A DNA stretch of 64,000 nucleotides, taken from NCBI RefSeq assembly GCF_022758235.1, contig NZ_JALEBG010000001.1, positions 2,542,001-2,606,000 on the forward strand. The letters are read 5' to 3'. Under the pieces are notes generated by a model. It was not told where the DNA came from. It saw nothing but the letters and a program-made list of their open reading frames with translations, and did no database searches. Positions 1-8,313 of the stretch are shown one piece after another. The stretch's first letter is position 1. The number at the start of each line of letters is the position of its first letter. The stretch is from Pontibacter liquoris (GTDB lineage: Bacteria; Bacteroidota; Bacteroidia; Cytophagales; Hymenobacteraceae). The translations under genes were made by a program, and so were the position numbers.

Positions 1-1133
1 ACGGTATGCATCAGCGGCGTACGGCCATGCAGGTTGGCTTCGTAATCATCGGGTACCGCCTGGGTGTTCACATTGCCGCCGGCGGCAATCGCCCGTTTCA
101 ACATGTCCGGGTCGCGGTTAATGGCCGCAATCACCACCTTCTGGTCGGCAGTCTGGTTGATGTAGCGCAGCTGCTCATAGGCGCTTATACTTCCTTTAGA
201 AACAGCCTGGCGGTAAAGCTTACGGGCTTCAGGAATGTTCACCTCCCCTATCGTGCCTTCTTCATATAGCAACGCCAGGGTATAGAGTGCCTCCCGGTCG
301 CCGGCGGCCGCTCCTTTTTTCAGGTAAGCCACCGCTTTTTCGGTATCTTTTTTCACGCCTTCCCCATCCAGGTACATGTTGGCCAGGTAAGTATAAGTCA
401 CCACATCGTTCTTCTGCGCGGCCCGGTTCAGATAATTCAGTGCCAGACCCAGGTCCTTCAGTTCCCCGAAACCGGTGTAGTACATGCTCCCTAAAATGCG
501 GTTACAAAAGGCATCTCCTTCCACAGCTTTCTCCCGTATCTCGATAGCCGCCGTGCGCATGTGTTGCAGAAAACGCTGCTTGTCTTCCTGCGTCTGCAGG
601 ATCATCATCTCCGCCTGGCCCAGGTGCCCCAGCACGCTGCCGCTGTCTACGGCCGCCTGGTAGTAATAAGCAGCAGAATCTTTGTTGGCAGCAAAAAATT
701 TCTCAGCATTCTGGATCTGTTGCAGCGTATCGACCTGCACATCTTTATACTTGAGCTGGCGGTACTGGTGCATGCGGCCAATAAAGTATAAGGCATCACT
801 ATCGCCTTTGCTGGCGCCCTCCTTAAACTTAGCGTATGCTTCCGGAAATTTCAGCGAAGTATAATAGGCCAGGCCTTGCTGGACGGCAGGGCTGCGCCAG
901 ATCAGCTTCTCAGCCTGCACCGGGGCTGTTGTAACGGCTTTGGTGGCCGCTTTACGGGTGCCTGTTGCCGCTTTTTTAGCAGGCTGGGTGGTTTTTGCTT
1001 TAGCGGGAGCAGCCTTTGGTTTGGTCTGGGCAATCGCTAGCGGGCTCATCAATGCAAAGCACAACAGCAACATAAGCGTTTGCAGGGCGAAACGGTTATG
1101 CTTTTTCAAAAGAGTGTCGGAAATATGTTTCAT
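1..1133 (-). CDS. Sel1-like repeat and ankyrin repeat protein, 3' end cut by window edge
   Basis: The frame is open from an ATG at 1133 to the left edge, giving 377 visible residues. Translation by eye starts MKHISDTLLKK and has a hydrophobic stretch ending in a signal-peptidase-like site (LAIAQ), so the protein is probably exported. A Lys/Ala/Pro/Thr-rich linker (about residues 38-75) follows. Then come several Sel1-type alpha-helical repeats (patterns such as LGSMYYTG and LANMYLDGEGV-KKD-EKA). At the visible end an ankyrin-like repeat begins (MLKRAIAAGGNVN, then GRTPLMH). Both repeat types are protein-interaction scaffolds; no enzyme domain is seen. It diverges from the helicase gene on the right. 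The true C-terminus lies outside the window. Confidence 0.8.
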   Translation of the reverse strand, partial: MKHISDTLLKKHNRFALQTLMLLLCFALMSPLAIAQTKPKAAPAKAKTTQPAKKAATGTRKAATKAVTTAPVQAEKLIWRSPAVQQGLAYYTSLKFPEAYAKFKEGASKGDSDALYFIGRMHQYRQLKYKDVQVDTLQQIQNAEKFFAANKDSAAYYYQAAVDSGSVLGHLGQAEMMILQTQEDKQRFLQHMRTAAIEIREKAVEGDAFCNRILGSMYYTGFGELKDLGLALNYLNRAAQKNDVVTYTYLANMYLDGEGVKKDTEKAVAYLKKGAAAGDREALYTLALLYEEGTIGEVNIPEARKLYRQAVSKGSISAYEQLRYINQTADQKVVIAAINRDPDMLKRAIAAGGNVNTQAVPDDYEANLHGRTPLMHT

Positions 1134-1139
1134 GTGCCT

Positions 1140-1171
1140 CAAAATTACAGCTATCATGGCTCTAAATCAAA
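1140..1171 (-). promoter_or_regulatory. Bacteroidota-type promoter for the Sel1/ankyrin gene
   Basis: On the minus strand there is TTTG (1168-1171), a 20-nt spacer, then TAATTTTG (1140-1147), matching the Bacteroidota consensus TTTG-N19-TAnnTTTG. The -7 box lies only 6 nt before the ATG at 1133, so the transcript would be leaderless or nearly so. Confidence 0.5.
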
Positions 1172-1285
1172 AATAGCACCAGAAAGCCTTTTTTTCTGTT
1201 TTTAAGCCCCGTGCTAAACGCTTTGTGGCTGCCTGTTGTTCATCTGTTAAGGTATGGGCGCCTGTTGCTGCCGGCAAAAGTGGCC

Positions 1286-1314
1286 TTGCCATTCTGAAAA
1301 CGAAATTGTATTTG
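1286..1314 (+). promoter_or_regulatory. weak candidate promoter for the UvrD-like helicase
   Basis: TTG (1286-1288), an 18-nt gap and TGTATTTG (1307-1314), one mismatch from TAnnTTTG, precede the ATG at 1355 by about 40 nt. The match is imperfect. Confidence 0.3.
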
Positions 1315-1354
1315 TAACTTGCATAGATTTTAAGATGCACGCGGAAGAGAAGAA

Positions 1355-3601
1355 ATGGATTACTTAAATTTATTGAACGAATCGCAGCGCGGCGCGGTGC
1401 TGCACACCGAGGGCCCGGCCATGATCATAGCGGGTGCCGGCTCGGGCAAAACCCGGGTGCTCACCTACCGGATCGCCCACCTCATCAGCCTGGGGGTGGA
1501 TCCGTTCAACATTCTGGCCCTGACCTTTACCAACAAAGCGGCCAAGGAAATGCGCCACCGGATCGAGAAGGTGATCGGCAACGAGGCCAAAAGTATCTGG
1601 ATGGGCACGTTCCACTCAGTCTTTTCGCGCATCCTGCGCGCTGAGGCAGAGAAGATCGGCTACCCCAAAAGCTTTACCATTTACGATACCGACGACTCCA
1701 AGACGCTCATTCGCAATATTGTGAAGGAGATGATCCTGGACGATAAGCTGTATAAGCCGAACGTGGTGCTGGGCCGTATTTCCTCAGCCAAAAACAAGCT
1801 GATCTCGGTGCGGCAGTACCTCAACGATGCCGTGATACAGGCGGACGACGAAGCGGCCATGCGGCCCAAGATCGGCAAGATTTACGAAATGTACCAGAAC
1901 CGCTGCTTCCGGGCTGGCGCTATGGACTTTGATGACCTGCTGTTCAACACCAACGTGTTGTTTAAAGACCACCCGGATGCGCTGAACAAGTATCAGAACA
2001 TCTTTAAGTTTGTGATGGTGGACGAGTACCAGGACACCAACTACTCTCAGTACTTGATCACGCGCAAACTGGCTGCCCAGAACCGTAATATCGTGGTGGT
2101 AGGCGATGATGCCCAATCGATCTATGCCTTCCGGGGCGCCGATATTCAGAACATCCTCAACTTTGAGCGCGACTACCCCGAGCTGCAGGTCTTTAAGCTG
2201 GAACAAAATTACCGTTCCACTAAAAACATTGTGCACGCGGCCAACTCGGTGATCAAGAACAACCAGGCGCAATTGCGCAAAGATGTTTATACCGACAACG
2301 AACAGGGTCCGCTGATTGAAGTAATAAAGGCCAACTCGGATAACGAAGAAGGCAAACTGGTGGCCACCACTATATTCGAGGAGAAGATGAACAACCACTT
2401 CTCCTATGACGATTTTGCCATCCTGTACCGCACCAATGCGCAATCCAGGGCCATGGAAGAAGCCCTGCGCCGCATGAACATCAAGTATAAGATCATCGGT
2501 GGCCTGTCGTTTTACCAGCGCAAGGAGATCAAGGACCTGATCGCTTACCTGCGCCTGACGGTGAACCCGAATGATGAACAGGCCCTGCGCCGGGTGATCA
2601 ATTACCCCAAGCGCGGCATTGGTGAAACCACCGAGCAGAAGCTTTTTGTGCTGGCCAACGAAACCAACCACAGCGTGTGGGAAGTGGTGCAGAATGCCAG
2701 CCAGTTTATGGGCAACCGCGTGGGCAACGCCATCGAGAACTTCGCCATCATGCTCAAGAGCTTTGCCGTAATGACCGAGCAGAACGATGCCTTTGAGGTA
2801 GCCAAGCACATCGCCAAGCACTCAGGCATAGTAGACGATCTGTACCAGGATAAAACCGTAGAAGGCCTGGCCCGTTATGAGAACATACAGGAGCTGCTGA
2901 ATGGTATAAAAGAGTATGTGGACGATCCGGAGAAGGAAGACAAAAGCCTTTCCTCGTTCCTGCAGGACATTGCCCTGATAACGGATGCCGATACAAAGGC
3001 TGATGATGGCGGCGAATTTGTGACCCTGATGACGATCCACTCGGCCAAAGGCCTGGAGTTTAAGAACGTGTTTATCGTGGGGATGGAAGAAAACCTGTTC
3101 CCGAGCCAGATGATGCTTAACTCACGGGCCGACCTGGAGGAAGAACGCCGCCTGTTTTATGTGGCGATCACGCGGGCCGAGAAAAAGTTATACCTGACGT
3201 ACGCCACCAGCCGTTACCAGTGGGGCAACCTGCGTTCCTGTGAGAAGAGCCGCTTCCTGGATGAGATCGATCCAAAGTACCTCAACTTTAAGTATGGCGA
3301 GGCAGTAGCCACAGGCAGCGTACTCGATAGGGTATTGCAGCGCAAGAGCAGCATCGGTAGCCTCGTAACGCCGCCGCCCCGCAAGCAGGCAGCAACCAAC
3401 TATACGGCCCCCGCTGATTTTAAGGCCAGCGACACCTCCGCCCTGGCAGCAGGCATGAAGGTAGAGCATCCCAAATTCGGTTTCGGCGTAGTAACCAAAA
3501 TGGATACCCAGGGCAACAGCACCAAAGCCATCATCAACTTTGACGAAGTAGGCGAAAAAACCCTGCTGCTGAGCTTTGCCAAACTGCGCATACATGAGTG
3601 A
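1355..3601 (+). CDS. ATP-dependent 3'-5' DNA helicase, UvrD/PcrA type
   Basis: A 748-aa superfamily 1A helicase, the expected length for PcrA/UvrD. Visible motifs: Walker A AGAGSGKT (residues 26-33), motif Ia region LALTFTNKAAKEM, motif II VDEYQD (222-227), motif III GDDAQSIYAFRGA, motif IV QNYRS, motif V TIHSAKGLEF and motif VI FYVAITRA. The C-terminal end (about 697-745) has GMKVEHPKFGFGVV, the small Tudor-like tail that in PcrA contacts RNA polymerase. The family unwinds DNA in nucleotide excision and mismatch repair and clears stalled polymerases. ATG 1355 fits the family N-terminus (LNESQ, the Q-motif). Which of the UvrD, PcrA or Rep names fits best cannot be settled from the sequence alone. 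Confidence 0.93.
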   Translation: MDYLNLLNESQRGAVLHTEGPAMIIAGAGSGKTRVLTYRIAHLISLGVDPFNILALTFTNKAAKEMRHRIEKVIGNEAKSIWMGTFHSVFSRILRAEAEKIGYPKSFTIYDTDDSKTLIRNIVKEMILDDKLYKPNVVLGRISSAKNKLISVRQYLNDAVIQADDEAAMRPKIGKIYEMYQNRCFRAGAMDFDDLLFNTNVLFKDHPDALNKYQNIFKFVMVDEYQDTNYSQYLITRKLAAQNRNIVVVGDDAQSIYAFRGADIQNILNFERDYPELQVFKLEQNYRSTKNIVHAANSVIKNNQAQLRKDVYTDNEQGPLIEVIKANSDNEEGKLVATTIFEEKMNNHFSYDDFAILYRTNAQSRAMEEALRRMNIKYKIIGGLSFYQRKEIKDLIAYLRLTVNPNDEQALRRVINYPKRGIGETTEQKLFVLANETNHSVWEVVQNASQFMGNRVGNAIENFAIMLKSFAVMTEQNDAFEVAKHIAKHSGIVDDLYQDKTVEGLARYENIQELLNGIKEYVDDPEKEDKSLSSFLQDIALITDADTKADDGGEFVTLMTIHSAKGLEFKNVFIVGMEENLFPSQMMLNSRADLEEERRLFYVAITRAEKKLYLTYATSRYQWGNLRSCEKSRFLDEIDPKYLNFKYGEAVATGSVLDRVLQRKSSIGSLVTPPPRKQAATNYTAPADFKASDTSALAAGMKVEHPKFGFGVVTKMDTQGNSTKAIINFDEVGEKTLLLSFAKLRIHE

Positions 3602-3772
3602 TTTAATTATAAATTATGAATTAAAAATTAGAAATTGGAAGTCTAAGATAGAAGTATAGCGAATTACTTCTGTGTGTTGCCTCATCCGAAATCCTTAATT
3701 CTTATTCATACATGCACGTTGTGCGTATCTATCATTTCTAATTCCTAATTTTGAATTTCTTAAAAAGACATA
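3602..3772. repeat. AT-rich intergenic spacer with ATTAGAAATT-type repeats and a -7 box
   Basis: This spacer has a left segment with AAATTAGAAATTGG and a right segment with TTTCTAATTCCTAATTTTG, which are roughly inverted copies. Such low-complexity mirrored segments recur between genes in this window. A TAATTTTG box (3746-3753) lies 19 nt before the DUF4290 start and could be its -7 element. Confidence 0.45.
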
Positions 3773-4441
3773 ATGGAAGCTAGTACCACCTTTAAACAAG
3801 ACCTGTTATTGCGCGAGTACGGCCGGAATGTGCAGGACCTGGTAAATTATATCAGCAAAGTGGAAGACCGCGCAGAGCGCACTCGTCTGTCGCAATTGCT
3901 CATCAACCTGATGGCCAAGCTAAACCCGCAGCTGCGCGAAACCCAGGACTACCAGCAAAAGCTCTGGAACCACTTGTTCGTGATGTCGGGCTCTACGCTG
4001 GATGTGGATGCGCCCTACCCGCTGAATGCGATGGAATACCTCAACGACAAGCCGCAGCGCATGGAGTATTCGCTGGTAACGCCTCGCTTTAAGCACTACG
4101 GCACCAATGTGGAACTGCTGATACAGAAAGCTATTGAGCTGGAGGACGAGAAAGAACGCGAAAGCGCCACCATCTCCATCGGCAAGCTGATGAAGACCCT
4201 GTACCGCTCCTACAACAAAGACAGCATTACGGACGACGTGATCCTGGACGACATCCGCTCTATTTCCAAAGGCAAGCTTAACCTGGATCTGAAAACGGTT
4301 GAAAGCAACAACCTGTTCGAATCCAATATGAAGCCGCAGCAGCCTGATAACAACCCACGCAGCATGCAGCAACAAAACCGCGGCGACAACAGACCCCGCA
4401 AAAACAACCCGAAATCTTCTTCTAACAACAGAAATAAGTAG
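3773..4441 (+). CDS. DUF4290 family protein
   Basis: A 222-aa soluble protein recognised as DUF4290, a family confined to Bacteroidota and commonly found directly upstream of murA, as here (6-nt gap). Residues 1-180 are a mostly helical conserved region (LREYGRNVQDLV, EDRAERT). The last ~40 residues are a low-complexity Gln/Asn/Arg-rich tail that is probably disordered and basic. No signal peptide or membrane segment is seen. Function is unknown; the tight spacing suggests co-transcription with murA and perhaps a role linked to cell-envelope growth, which is inference only. Confidence 0.82.
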   Translation: MEASTTFKQDLLLREYGRNVQDLVNYISKVEDRAERTRLSQLLINLMAKLNPQLRETQDYQQKLWNHLFVMSGSTLDVDAPYPLNAMEYLNDKPQRMEYSLVTPRFKHYGTNVELLIQKAIELEDEKERESATISIGKLMKTLYRSYNKDSITDDVILDDIRSISKGKLNLDLKTVESNNLFESNMKPQQPDNNPRSMQQQNRGDNRPRKNNPKSSSNNRNK

Positions 4442-4447
4442 TACTAA

Positions 4448-5755
4448 ATGGCTTCTTTCGAAGTAATTGGCGGCAACAGGCTGCACGGCGATATTATTCC
4501 GCAGGGTGCAAAAAATGAGGCCCTGCAGATCCTTTGCGCAGTGTTGCTCACCTCCGAACCTATTACCATCTCCAATATCCCCGATATCCGGGATGTGAAT
4601 AAACTAATTGAATTGCTCCACGACCTGGGCGTATCAGTAGAGCGCAATGCCCCTGACACCTATACCTTTAAAGCGGACAAGGTGAACCTGGACTACCTGG
4701 AAACAGCGCAGTTTGTGGAACAGGGCCGCGCTATCCGTGGCTCTGTGATGATCGTGGGCCCGATGCTGGCGCGTTTTGGTGTAGCTAAAATGCCAAAGCC
4801 CGGTGGCGACAAGATTGGCCGCCGCCGCCTTGACACCCACTTTATTGCCTTTGAAAAGCTGGGGGCGCACTTCAGCTACGACTCGCAGGACAGTTTCTTT
4901 AACGTAACCGCCAGGGATGGCCTGAAAGGCGCCTACATGCTGCTGGACGAAGCTTCCGTAACCGGCACGGCAAACATCCTGATGGCCGCTGTACGGGCCG
5001 AGGGCACCACCACTATTTACAATGCCGCCTGTGAGCCTTACGTGCAGCAGCTTTGCCGCATGCTCAACCGCATGGGTGCCAAAATCAGCGGCATCGGCTC
5101 TAACCTGCTCATGATCGAGGGGGTAGAGAAATTGGGTGGTACAGAGCACCGCATGCTGCCCGACATGATAGAGATCGGCTCTTTTATCGGGCTTGCTGCC
5201 ATGACGGGCTCTGAGATCACCATCAAAGATTGCCAGATACCGGAGCTTGGCTTGATCCCGGACACGTTCCAGCGCCTGGGCGTGAAGATGGAGTTCCGTG
5301 GCGATGACATCTATATTCCGCAACAGGACCATTACGAGGTCGATACCTACATCGACGGCAGCATCCTGAACGTATCGGATCATACCTGGCCGGGCCTTAC
5401 GCCCGACCTGCTGAGCGTGGCGCTGGTAACCGCTACACAAGCCAAAGGCACTGTGCTGATCCACCAGAAAATGTTCGAAAGCCGCCTGTTCTTCGTTGAC
5501 AAGCTTATCGACATGGGTGCTCAGATCATCCTTTGTGACCCGCACCGCGCCACTGTGATCGGACAGAACAAGCATATTCCGCTGCGGGGCATCCGCATGA
5601 CCTCGCCCGATATTCGTGCCGGGGTGGCCCTGCTGATTGCAGCGCTTTCTGCCGAAGGTACCAGTATCATCGATAACGTGGAGCAAATTGACCGCGGCTA
5701 CCAGAACATCGATGGCCGCCTGAACGCGATCGGCGCGCAGATCAGAAGGATCTAA
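4448..5755 (+). CDS. murA: UDP-N-acetylglucosamine 1-carboxyvinyltransferase
   Basis: A 435-aa MurA (EPSP synthase-like fold), which transfers enolpyruvate from PEP to UDP-GlcNAc, the first committed step of peptidoglycan synthesis in the cytoplasm. Seen: the N-terminal GAKNEAL motif (K22/N23 substrate residues), the loop PGGDKIGRRRLD, and late motifs PDIRAGVALLIAAL and IDRGYQNID. In E. coli the loop reads PGGCAIG with Cys115 as the fosfomycin target; here that position is Asp121 (codon 4808-4810). A Cys-to-Asp change at this site is known to keep activity while preventing fosfomycin adduct formation. It sits 6 nt after DUF4290 and is followed by a hairpin terminator. Confidence 0.96.
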   Translation: MASFEVIGGNRLHGDIIPQGAKNEALQILCAVLLTSEPITISNIPDIRDVNKLIELLHDLGVSVERNAPDTYTFKADKVNLDYLETAQFVEQGRAIRGSVMIVGPMLARFGVAKMPKPGGDKIGRRRLDTHFIAFEKLGAHFSYDSQDSFFNVTARDGLKGAYMLLDEASVTGTANILMAAVRAEGTTTIYNAACEPYVQQLCRMLNRMGAKISGIGSNLLMIEGVEKLGGTEHRMLPDMIEIGSFIGLAAMTGSEITIKDCQIPELGLIPDTFQRLGVKMEFRGDDIYIPQQDHYEVDTYIDGSILNVSDHTWPGLTPDLLSVALVTATQAKGTVLIHQKMFESRLFFVDKLIDMGAQIILCDPHRATVIGQNKHIPLRGIRMTSPDIRAGVALLIAALSAEGTSIIDNVEQIDRGYQNIDGRLNAIGAQIRRI

Positions 5756-5782
5756 CTCGTTTTGCTACAAGTATAAACAGGA

Positions 5783-5812
5783 AGAGCATCCAGAAATGGG
5801 TGCTCTTTTTTT
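5783..5812 (+). terminator. Rho-independent terminator of DUF4290-murA
   Basis: Stem AGAGCATCC (5783-5791) pairs with GGGTGCTCT (5798-5806), with one G-U pair and a 6-nt loop, followed by a run of seven T. Confidence 0.85.
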
Positions 5813-5981
5813 GTGATGATTTGTCTCGTTTATACTTTATATATTAGCTAAATTATATTCGCAGATATACTTCTTACTAAGGCAAGCCTGAGTTAGAGTA
5901 TGACGGGCTTCTTATGCTCCGTACATAGGGCATACCAGCGTATGTGGTCGTTAATACATTAGTTAGCGGGCAAATCAAAAA

Positions 5982-6620
5982 ATGAAAAACTTATTATTGA
6001 TAGTAGTTATGTGTTTCTGTTCCATTGTTGTATTAGGACAGCAAAGGAAAGATTGTGACGACATCAAGCTGATAAAGGAGAACTGCCCTTGTGACACAAC
6101 TCTATTGAAGAACCTGAGCAAACTTTATTACCATGCAAATTGTGAATCTGTTTGGCTTACTTTAGAAAATATAGTTGGAAGTAAGAAAATCCTTTACTCC
6201 TTGGAAGCGGATTTATCTGCCTACACCTATAGATTAGGTTACCAAATGCCAAAGGAGTACGATAAATATTTGCTTTTTAGAAGTGGCTGCCCAGCAAACG
6301 GATCTTGTAATTTCATATTAGTGGATAAAGAATCAGGGGTAATATTAAAAGAATTGGGAGAGCTTATCTACAACCATGAAACGGGCATCACAGAGGATTT
6401 CCTTGTTTATTTCACAGATGAAAATCTATGCTCCCCGACTATGGATTACATAGACTCAGATAAGAAGTATAGAATACCAGTTAGTAGCAAGTCATTCAAA
6501 GCAGTAATTCCTCAATACGAAATTGCATACCATGTAAAGGACGATATTCTGACTCTTGCTTATGGTGAAGGTAAGAAGGAGAAGAAAATCATTATAGATT
6601 TGAAAAAATACATCCGTTAA
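5982..6620 (+). CDS. secreted hypothetical protein
   Basis: A 212-aa protein, not recognised. It has a clear signal peptide (MKNLLLIVVMCFCSIVVLGQ), so it is probably periplasmic or surface-exposed. The mature part contains several Cys (DCDD, CPCD, ANCES, GCPANGSCNF, NLCSP), which could form disulfides. Base composition is clearly more AT-rich than the flanking murA and menB genes, and the following short genes to about 7.7 kb share this, suggesting an acquired patch. A 28-bp perfect palindrome lies just after the stop codon. Confidence 0.65.
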   Translation: MKNLLLIVVMCFCSIVVLGQQRKDCDDIKLIKENCPCDTTLLKNLSKLYYHANCESVWLTLENIVGSKKILYSLEADLSAYTYRLGYQMPKEYDKYLLFRSGCPANGSCNFILVDKESGVILKELGELIYNHETGITEDFLVYFTDENLCSPTMDYIDSDKKYRIPVSSKSFKAVIPQYEIAYHVKDDILTLAYGEGKKEKKIIIDLKKYIR

Positions 6621-6626
6621 CAACAC

Positions 6627-6654
6627 CTAAACGACGGGCTAGCCCGTCGTTTAG
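6627..6654. repeat. 28-bp perfect palindrome after the secreted hypothetical gene
   Basis: CTAAACGACGGGCT is followed at once by its exact reverse complement (centre between 6640 and 6641). As RNA it would form a 12-bp or longer stem with almost no loop. There is no T-run, so it is an atypical terminator if it is one; it could be a protein-binding or recombination site. Confidence 0.7.
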
Positions 6655-6714
6655 CTCATACCTTCGCATTCATCCTAAAAAAGGAACAAACCATAAACAA
6701 TTAAAAAGAACCAA

Positions 6715-7287
6715 ATGAGAAAAGTTATTTCATTTATGCACATCTCGCTTGACGGTTTTGTAGCAGGACCAAACGGTGAAATGAACTGGATTAAAGTTGA
6801 TGAAGAGATTTTTGATCATATCGGGAAGCGGATAAGCGAAACCGACGCAGCCTTATATGGACGGGTAACCTATGAGATGATGGAAAGTTACTGGCCTACA
6901 GCAGGCGATGAGCCGGATGCAAGCAAGCACGACGTTGATCACGCAAAGTGGTATAACAAAGCGCATAAAATTGTTTTATCCAGATCAATGAAAGACGCTG
7001 ATTTGCCTAATACAACAATTATCAGCGACAATCTTACAGACAGCATAAATGAGATAAAACAGCAGGCAGGTAGTGAGATCCTGCTTTTTGGTAGCCCGAC
7101 AGCAACACATGCCCTTATTCAACAGAACTTAATAGACGGCTACTGGCTTTTTGTTAATCCGGTTATTCTTGGGGAAGGCATTCCATTGTTTACAGGCATC
7201 AAAGACAAAACAAAACTAAAACTTATAACCACCCGTCAATTTACCAGCGGAGTAACTGAGCTGAATTACACTGTGGATACACAATAA
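6715..7287 (+). CDS. dihydrofolate reductase family protein (RibD C-terminal domain type)
   Basis: A 190-aa soluble protein of the DHFR/RibD-C fold. Seen: the N-terminal strand RKVISFMHISLDGFVAGPNGEMNW, typical of YwjB/YyaP-type proteins, YGRVTYEMM and the NADPH-loop region EILLFGSPTATHALI. These proteins are presumed NAD(P)H-dependent reductases of unknown substrate; it is not a classical FolA. It lies in the AT-rich patch between two small genes without obvious operon coupling. Confidence 0.85.
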   Translation: MRKVISFMHISLDGFVAGPNGEMNWIKVDEEIFDHIGKRISETDAALYGRVTYEMMESYWPTAGDEPDASKHDVDHAKWYNKAHKIVLSRSMKDADLPNTTIISDNLTDSINEIKQQAGSEILLFGSPTATHALIQQNLIDGYWLFVNPVILGEGIPLFTGIKDKTKLKLITTRQFTSGVTELNYTVDTQ

Positions 7288-7473
7288 CAACCAACTGTTA
7301 GCAGCCGCTTGGCAACAGGCGGGCTGACATACTTTCCAGACCAATGTATGCGAGGTTGAATATTTCGGCCTGGTACTAATTTTAGTGCTAAGAATCTCAG
7401 CCTGCGCCAAAACATTAGCGTTAGTTTTAACTAAAACGAAACAACAAACAGAAAGAACTTAAACCTTAGGGCT

Positions 7474-7662
7474 ATGAAAAAGATTACCTTAGTTGCTTTA
7501 GCGCTATTCTGGATGCTTAGTTTGACGCTTCTGATCATTGCCTTAACGGACTTGTTTCCCGACAACATCCTCAAAAACTATAGGGTATTAATAGGGACTG
7601 GGTTTTTAGCAGTAACTGGATTTATCAGAATTGCTTATCAGAAGCTAATAAAAACAGAGTAG
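7474..7662 (+). CDS. small two-helix membrane protein
   Basis: A 62-aa protein with an N-terminal hydrophobic helix (about residues 5-27, LVALALFWMLSLTLLIIALT) and a second, weaker one (about 40-55), ending in a charged tail. No family recognised. ATG 7474 follows an AT-rich leader. It could be a genuine small membrane protein or part of a decayed accessory patch; coding status is supported by the good hydrophobic pattern only. Confidence 0.45.
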   Translation: MKKITLVALALFWMLSLTLLIIALTDLFPDNILKNYRVLIGTGFLAVTGFIRIAYQKLIKTE

Positions 7663-7757
7663 CCGCAAAACTTTCGGCCTGGTTGGCGGTAAAGCACCTT
7701 ATTAGCAGTCACTAGTCATTGTTCTATCCTTCTACACGCACGAACTTACTATCCGAA

Positions 7758-8189
7758 ATGTCCGATACCTATAACCTACATCGCTTCTTAGACGCACAGG
7801 AAAATGCTTACCAGGCTGCGCTGACCGAGATAAAAAACGGGCGAAAAACCAGCCATTGGATGTGGTTTATTTTTCCGCAGGTGGCTGGCCTTGGCTTTAG
7901 CGAAACGTCTAAGTTCTACGCCATTAAAAGCCGGGCTGAAGCTGTTGCCTACTTAAACCACCCGGTTTTAGGAAAACGATTGTTCGAAATTACGGAGGCT
8001 TTATTAACCTTAAAAGGCAAGTCAGCCAGCCAGATCTTCGGTAGCCCGGACGATATGAAACTGAAATCCAGCATGACGCTTTTTAACGCGGTAAGCACAG
8101 GCAATCCTGTATTTCAGAAGGTGCTGGACAAATACTTTAACGGGGAGCCCGATCAGAAGACCTTGCAATTACTTGCGCAGGAAAACTAA
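7758..8189 (+). CDS. DUF1810 family protein
   Basis: A 143-aa soluble protein recognised as DUF1810: FLDAQENAYQAALTEIKNGRKTSHWMWFIFPQ, then GLGFSETSKFYAI and LGKRLFEIT, and the closing FGSPDDMKLKSSMTLF. The ATG at 7758 (MSDTYNLHRF) matches the usual N-terminus better than an upstream in-frame TTG at 7719. The family is widespread in bacteria; a calpastatin-like label is sometimes attached but the function is not established. Single gene ahead of the menB promoter. Confidence 0.88.
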   Translation: MSDTYNLHRFLDAQENAYQAALTEIKNGRKTSHWMWFIFPQVAGLGFSETSKFYAIKSRAEAVAYLNHPVLGKRLFEITEALLTLKGKSASQIFGSPDDMKLKSSMTLFNAVSTGNPVFQKVLDKYFNGEPDQKTLQLLAQEN

Positions 8190-8262
8190 CGCTCGAATTT
8201 ATACTTGCACGCTCCCGCTTCCGGAATCCACTTTCTGCTTGAAGGAATGTGCATCAAAATCA

Positions 8263-8294
8263 TTTGAGCCGAAGTATAGAAAAGCCTAACTTTG
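8263..8294 (+). promoter_or_regulatory. promoter of menB
   Basis: TTTG (8263-8266), a 20-nt spacer and TAACTTTG (8287-8294) match the Bacteroidota primary sigma consensus exactly; the ATG is 20 nt downstream. Confidence 0.75.
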
Positions 8295-8313
8295 GGTTTT
8301 AACAGCTAGAGAT

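Noticed and set aside
1784..2821. 345-codon open frame on the minus strand
   Set aside because: It lies opposite the UvrD-like helicase, whose motifs are clear; the antisense translation shows no domain and is a codon-bias shadow.
4634..5686. 350-codon open frame on the minus strand
   Set aside because: It is antisense to murA, which has unambiguous motifs; His/Val-rich translation is typical of a shadow.
7288..7473. Full attC-like site after the DHFR-like gene
   Set aside because: GTTAGCAG and GGCGGGCTGAC pieces look similar, but no complementary arm or matching core pair could be drawn.
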